Positions 63,660 to 64,000 of a stretch of DNA of 64,000 bases are shown here, piece by piece (position 1 is the stretch's first letter; each line of letters opens with the position of its first letter). The stretch is from contig NC_068558.1 in assembly GCF_022201045.2 (NCBI RefSeq), positions 2,914,001-2,978,000 of the forward strand. Direction: 5' to 3'. The position numbers were made by a program, and so were the translations under genes. The DNA is from Citrus sinensis. Taxonomy: Eukaryota > Streptophyta > Magnoliopsida > Sapindales > Rutaceae. The notes beneath the pieces are model-generated. The model was not told the DNA's origin and searched no databases. It was given only the letters and a program-made list of their open reading frames with translations.

Positions 63660-64000
63660 TTTGGCGGGTCATGTCCTAACAAACAATCACAGGATTTTTC
63701 CAACGACCACAGGATCTATATAAACTTTATCCTCTTTCTTCTTCATGCCGTGGGGCTGGGGTCACTTTAAAATTAAATATTATTTTTCTACTCTCTTCAC
63801 ACAAAAAAATTAAAAAAAAAAAACAAAATTAAAAAGAAAAAGCAACAGCGAAAACAGTTGAATAAATTAACTACTGATTCATCATGTGTAAACTGAACTT
63901 GCAAGATTGTCATTAATTTTGGAAGTTGACTTATAGCTGTGAAATGTGATACTTGCCAATTATTTGAGAAAATCTTTCTTGGGGCGATTCCGTGGAATAT
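63660..64000. other. Upstream region of the mutase-fold gene
   Basis: Promoter-side, AT-rich DNA with A runs near 63805-63840. No gene seen before the window ends. Confidence 0.4.

Overview
The window is nuclear DNA of a woody-looking eudicot. It has spliced genes with GT-AG introns, AT-rich intergenic DNA, many microsatellites and plant-type transposon relics. The protein style reminds me of Citrus or another Sapindales genome, but that is from memory and nothing here proves it. No organellar, bacterial or viral gene clusters are present, and neighbouring genes look functionally unrelated, as is usual in plants. All coordinates of spliced genes come from hand-placed splice sites that keep the reading frame and match the family.

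Layout. 0.5-2.6 kb (+): a four-exon, multi-spanning membrane protein. 3.6-7.0 kb (-): a nine-exon spermidine-synthase-like gene whose seventh intron needs a GC donor. 7-12 kb: AT-rich spacer with a decayed Copia-type gag fossil and a LINE RNase H relic carrying a tandem duplication. 12.1-15.0 kb (+): a group III cyclic-nucleotide-gated channel (CNGC16/18-like) with an upstream ORF that overlaps its start codon. 15-19 kb: spacer with a solo-LTR-like fossil. 19.2-22.9 kb (+): mitochondrial aldehyde dehydrogenase (ALDH2B type, 538 aa). 25.5-27.6 kb (+): an intronless U-box/ARM E3 ligase (PUB18/19-like) behind a cluster of four G-box elements. 29.0-29.8 kb (+): DSS1/SEM1, the small proteasome-lid and BRCA2-partner protein. 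31.3-31.7 kb (-): an ATL-type RING-H2 E3 ligase. 33.3-35.7 kb (+): a CCCH+RING protein of the RNF113/Cwc24 splicing family. 37.0-38.6 kb (+): a clade II-like SWEET sugar transporter, convergent with 39.4-43.1 kb (-), a Raf-like group C protein kinase (MRK1-like).

43-57 kb is repeat-rich and nearly gene-free. It holds a second solo-LTR-like fossil, two apparently identical 733-bp hAT-type non-autonomous elements (each with its own perfect 8-bp target-site duplication), a Harbinger transposase fragment and two related foldback elements. 57.2-58.4 kb (-): a small bHLH factor (bHLH162-like). 60.1-61.1 kb: a third, older hAT-like element with a GC-rich interior. 62.1-63.7 kb (-): a plastid-type phosphoglycerate-mutase-fold protein that lacks both catalytic histidines.

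I found no new multi-gene system. The points most worth a second look are the GC-AG intron of the spermidine synthase copy, the twin hAT insertions, the upstream ORF of the channel gene and the histidine-less phosphatase-fold protein.
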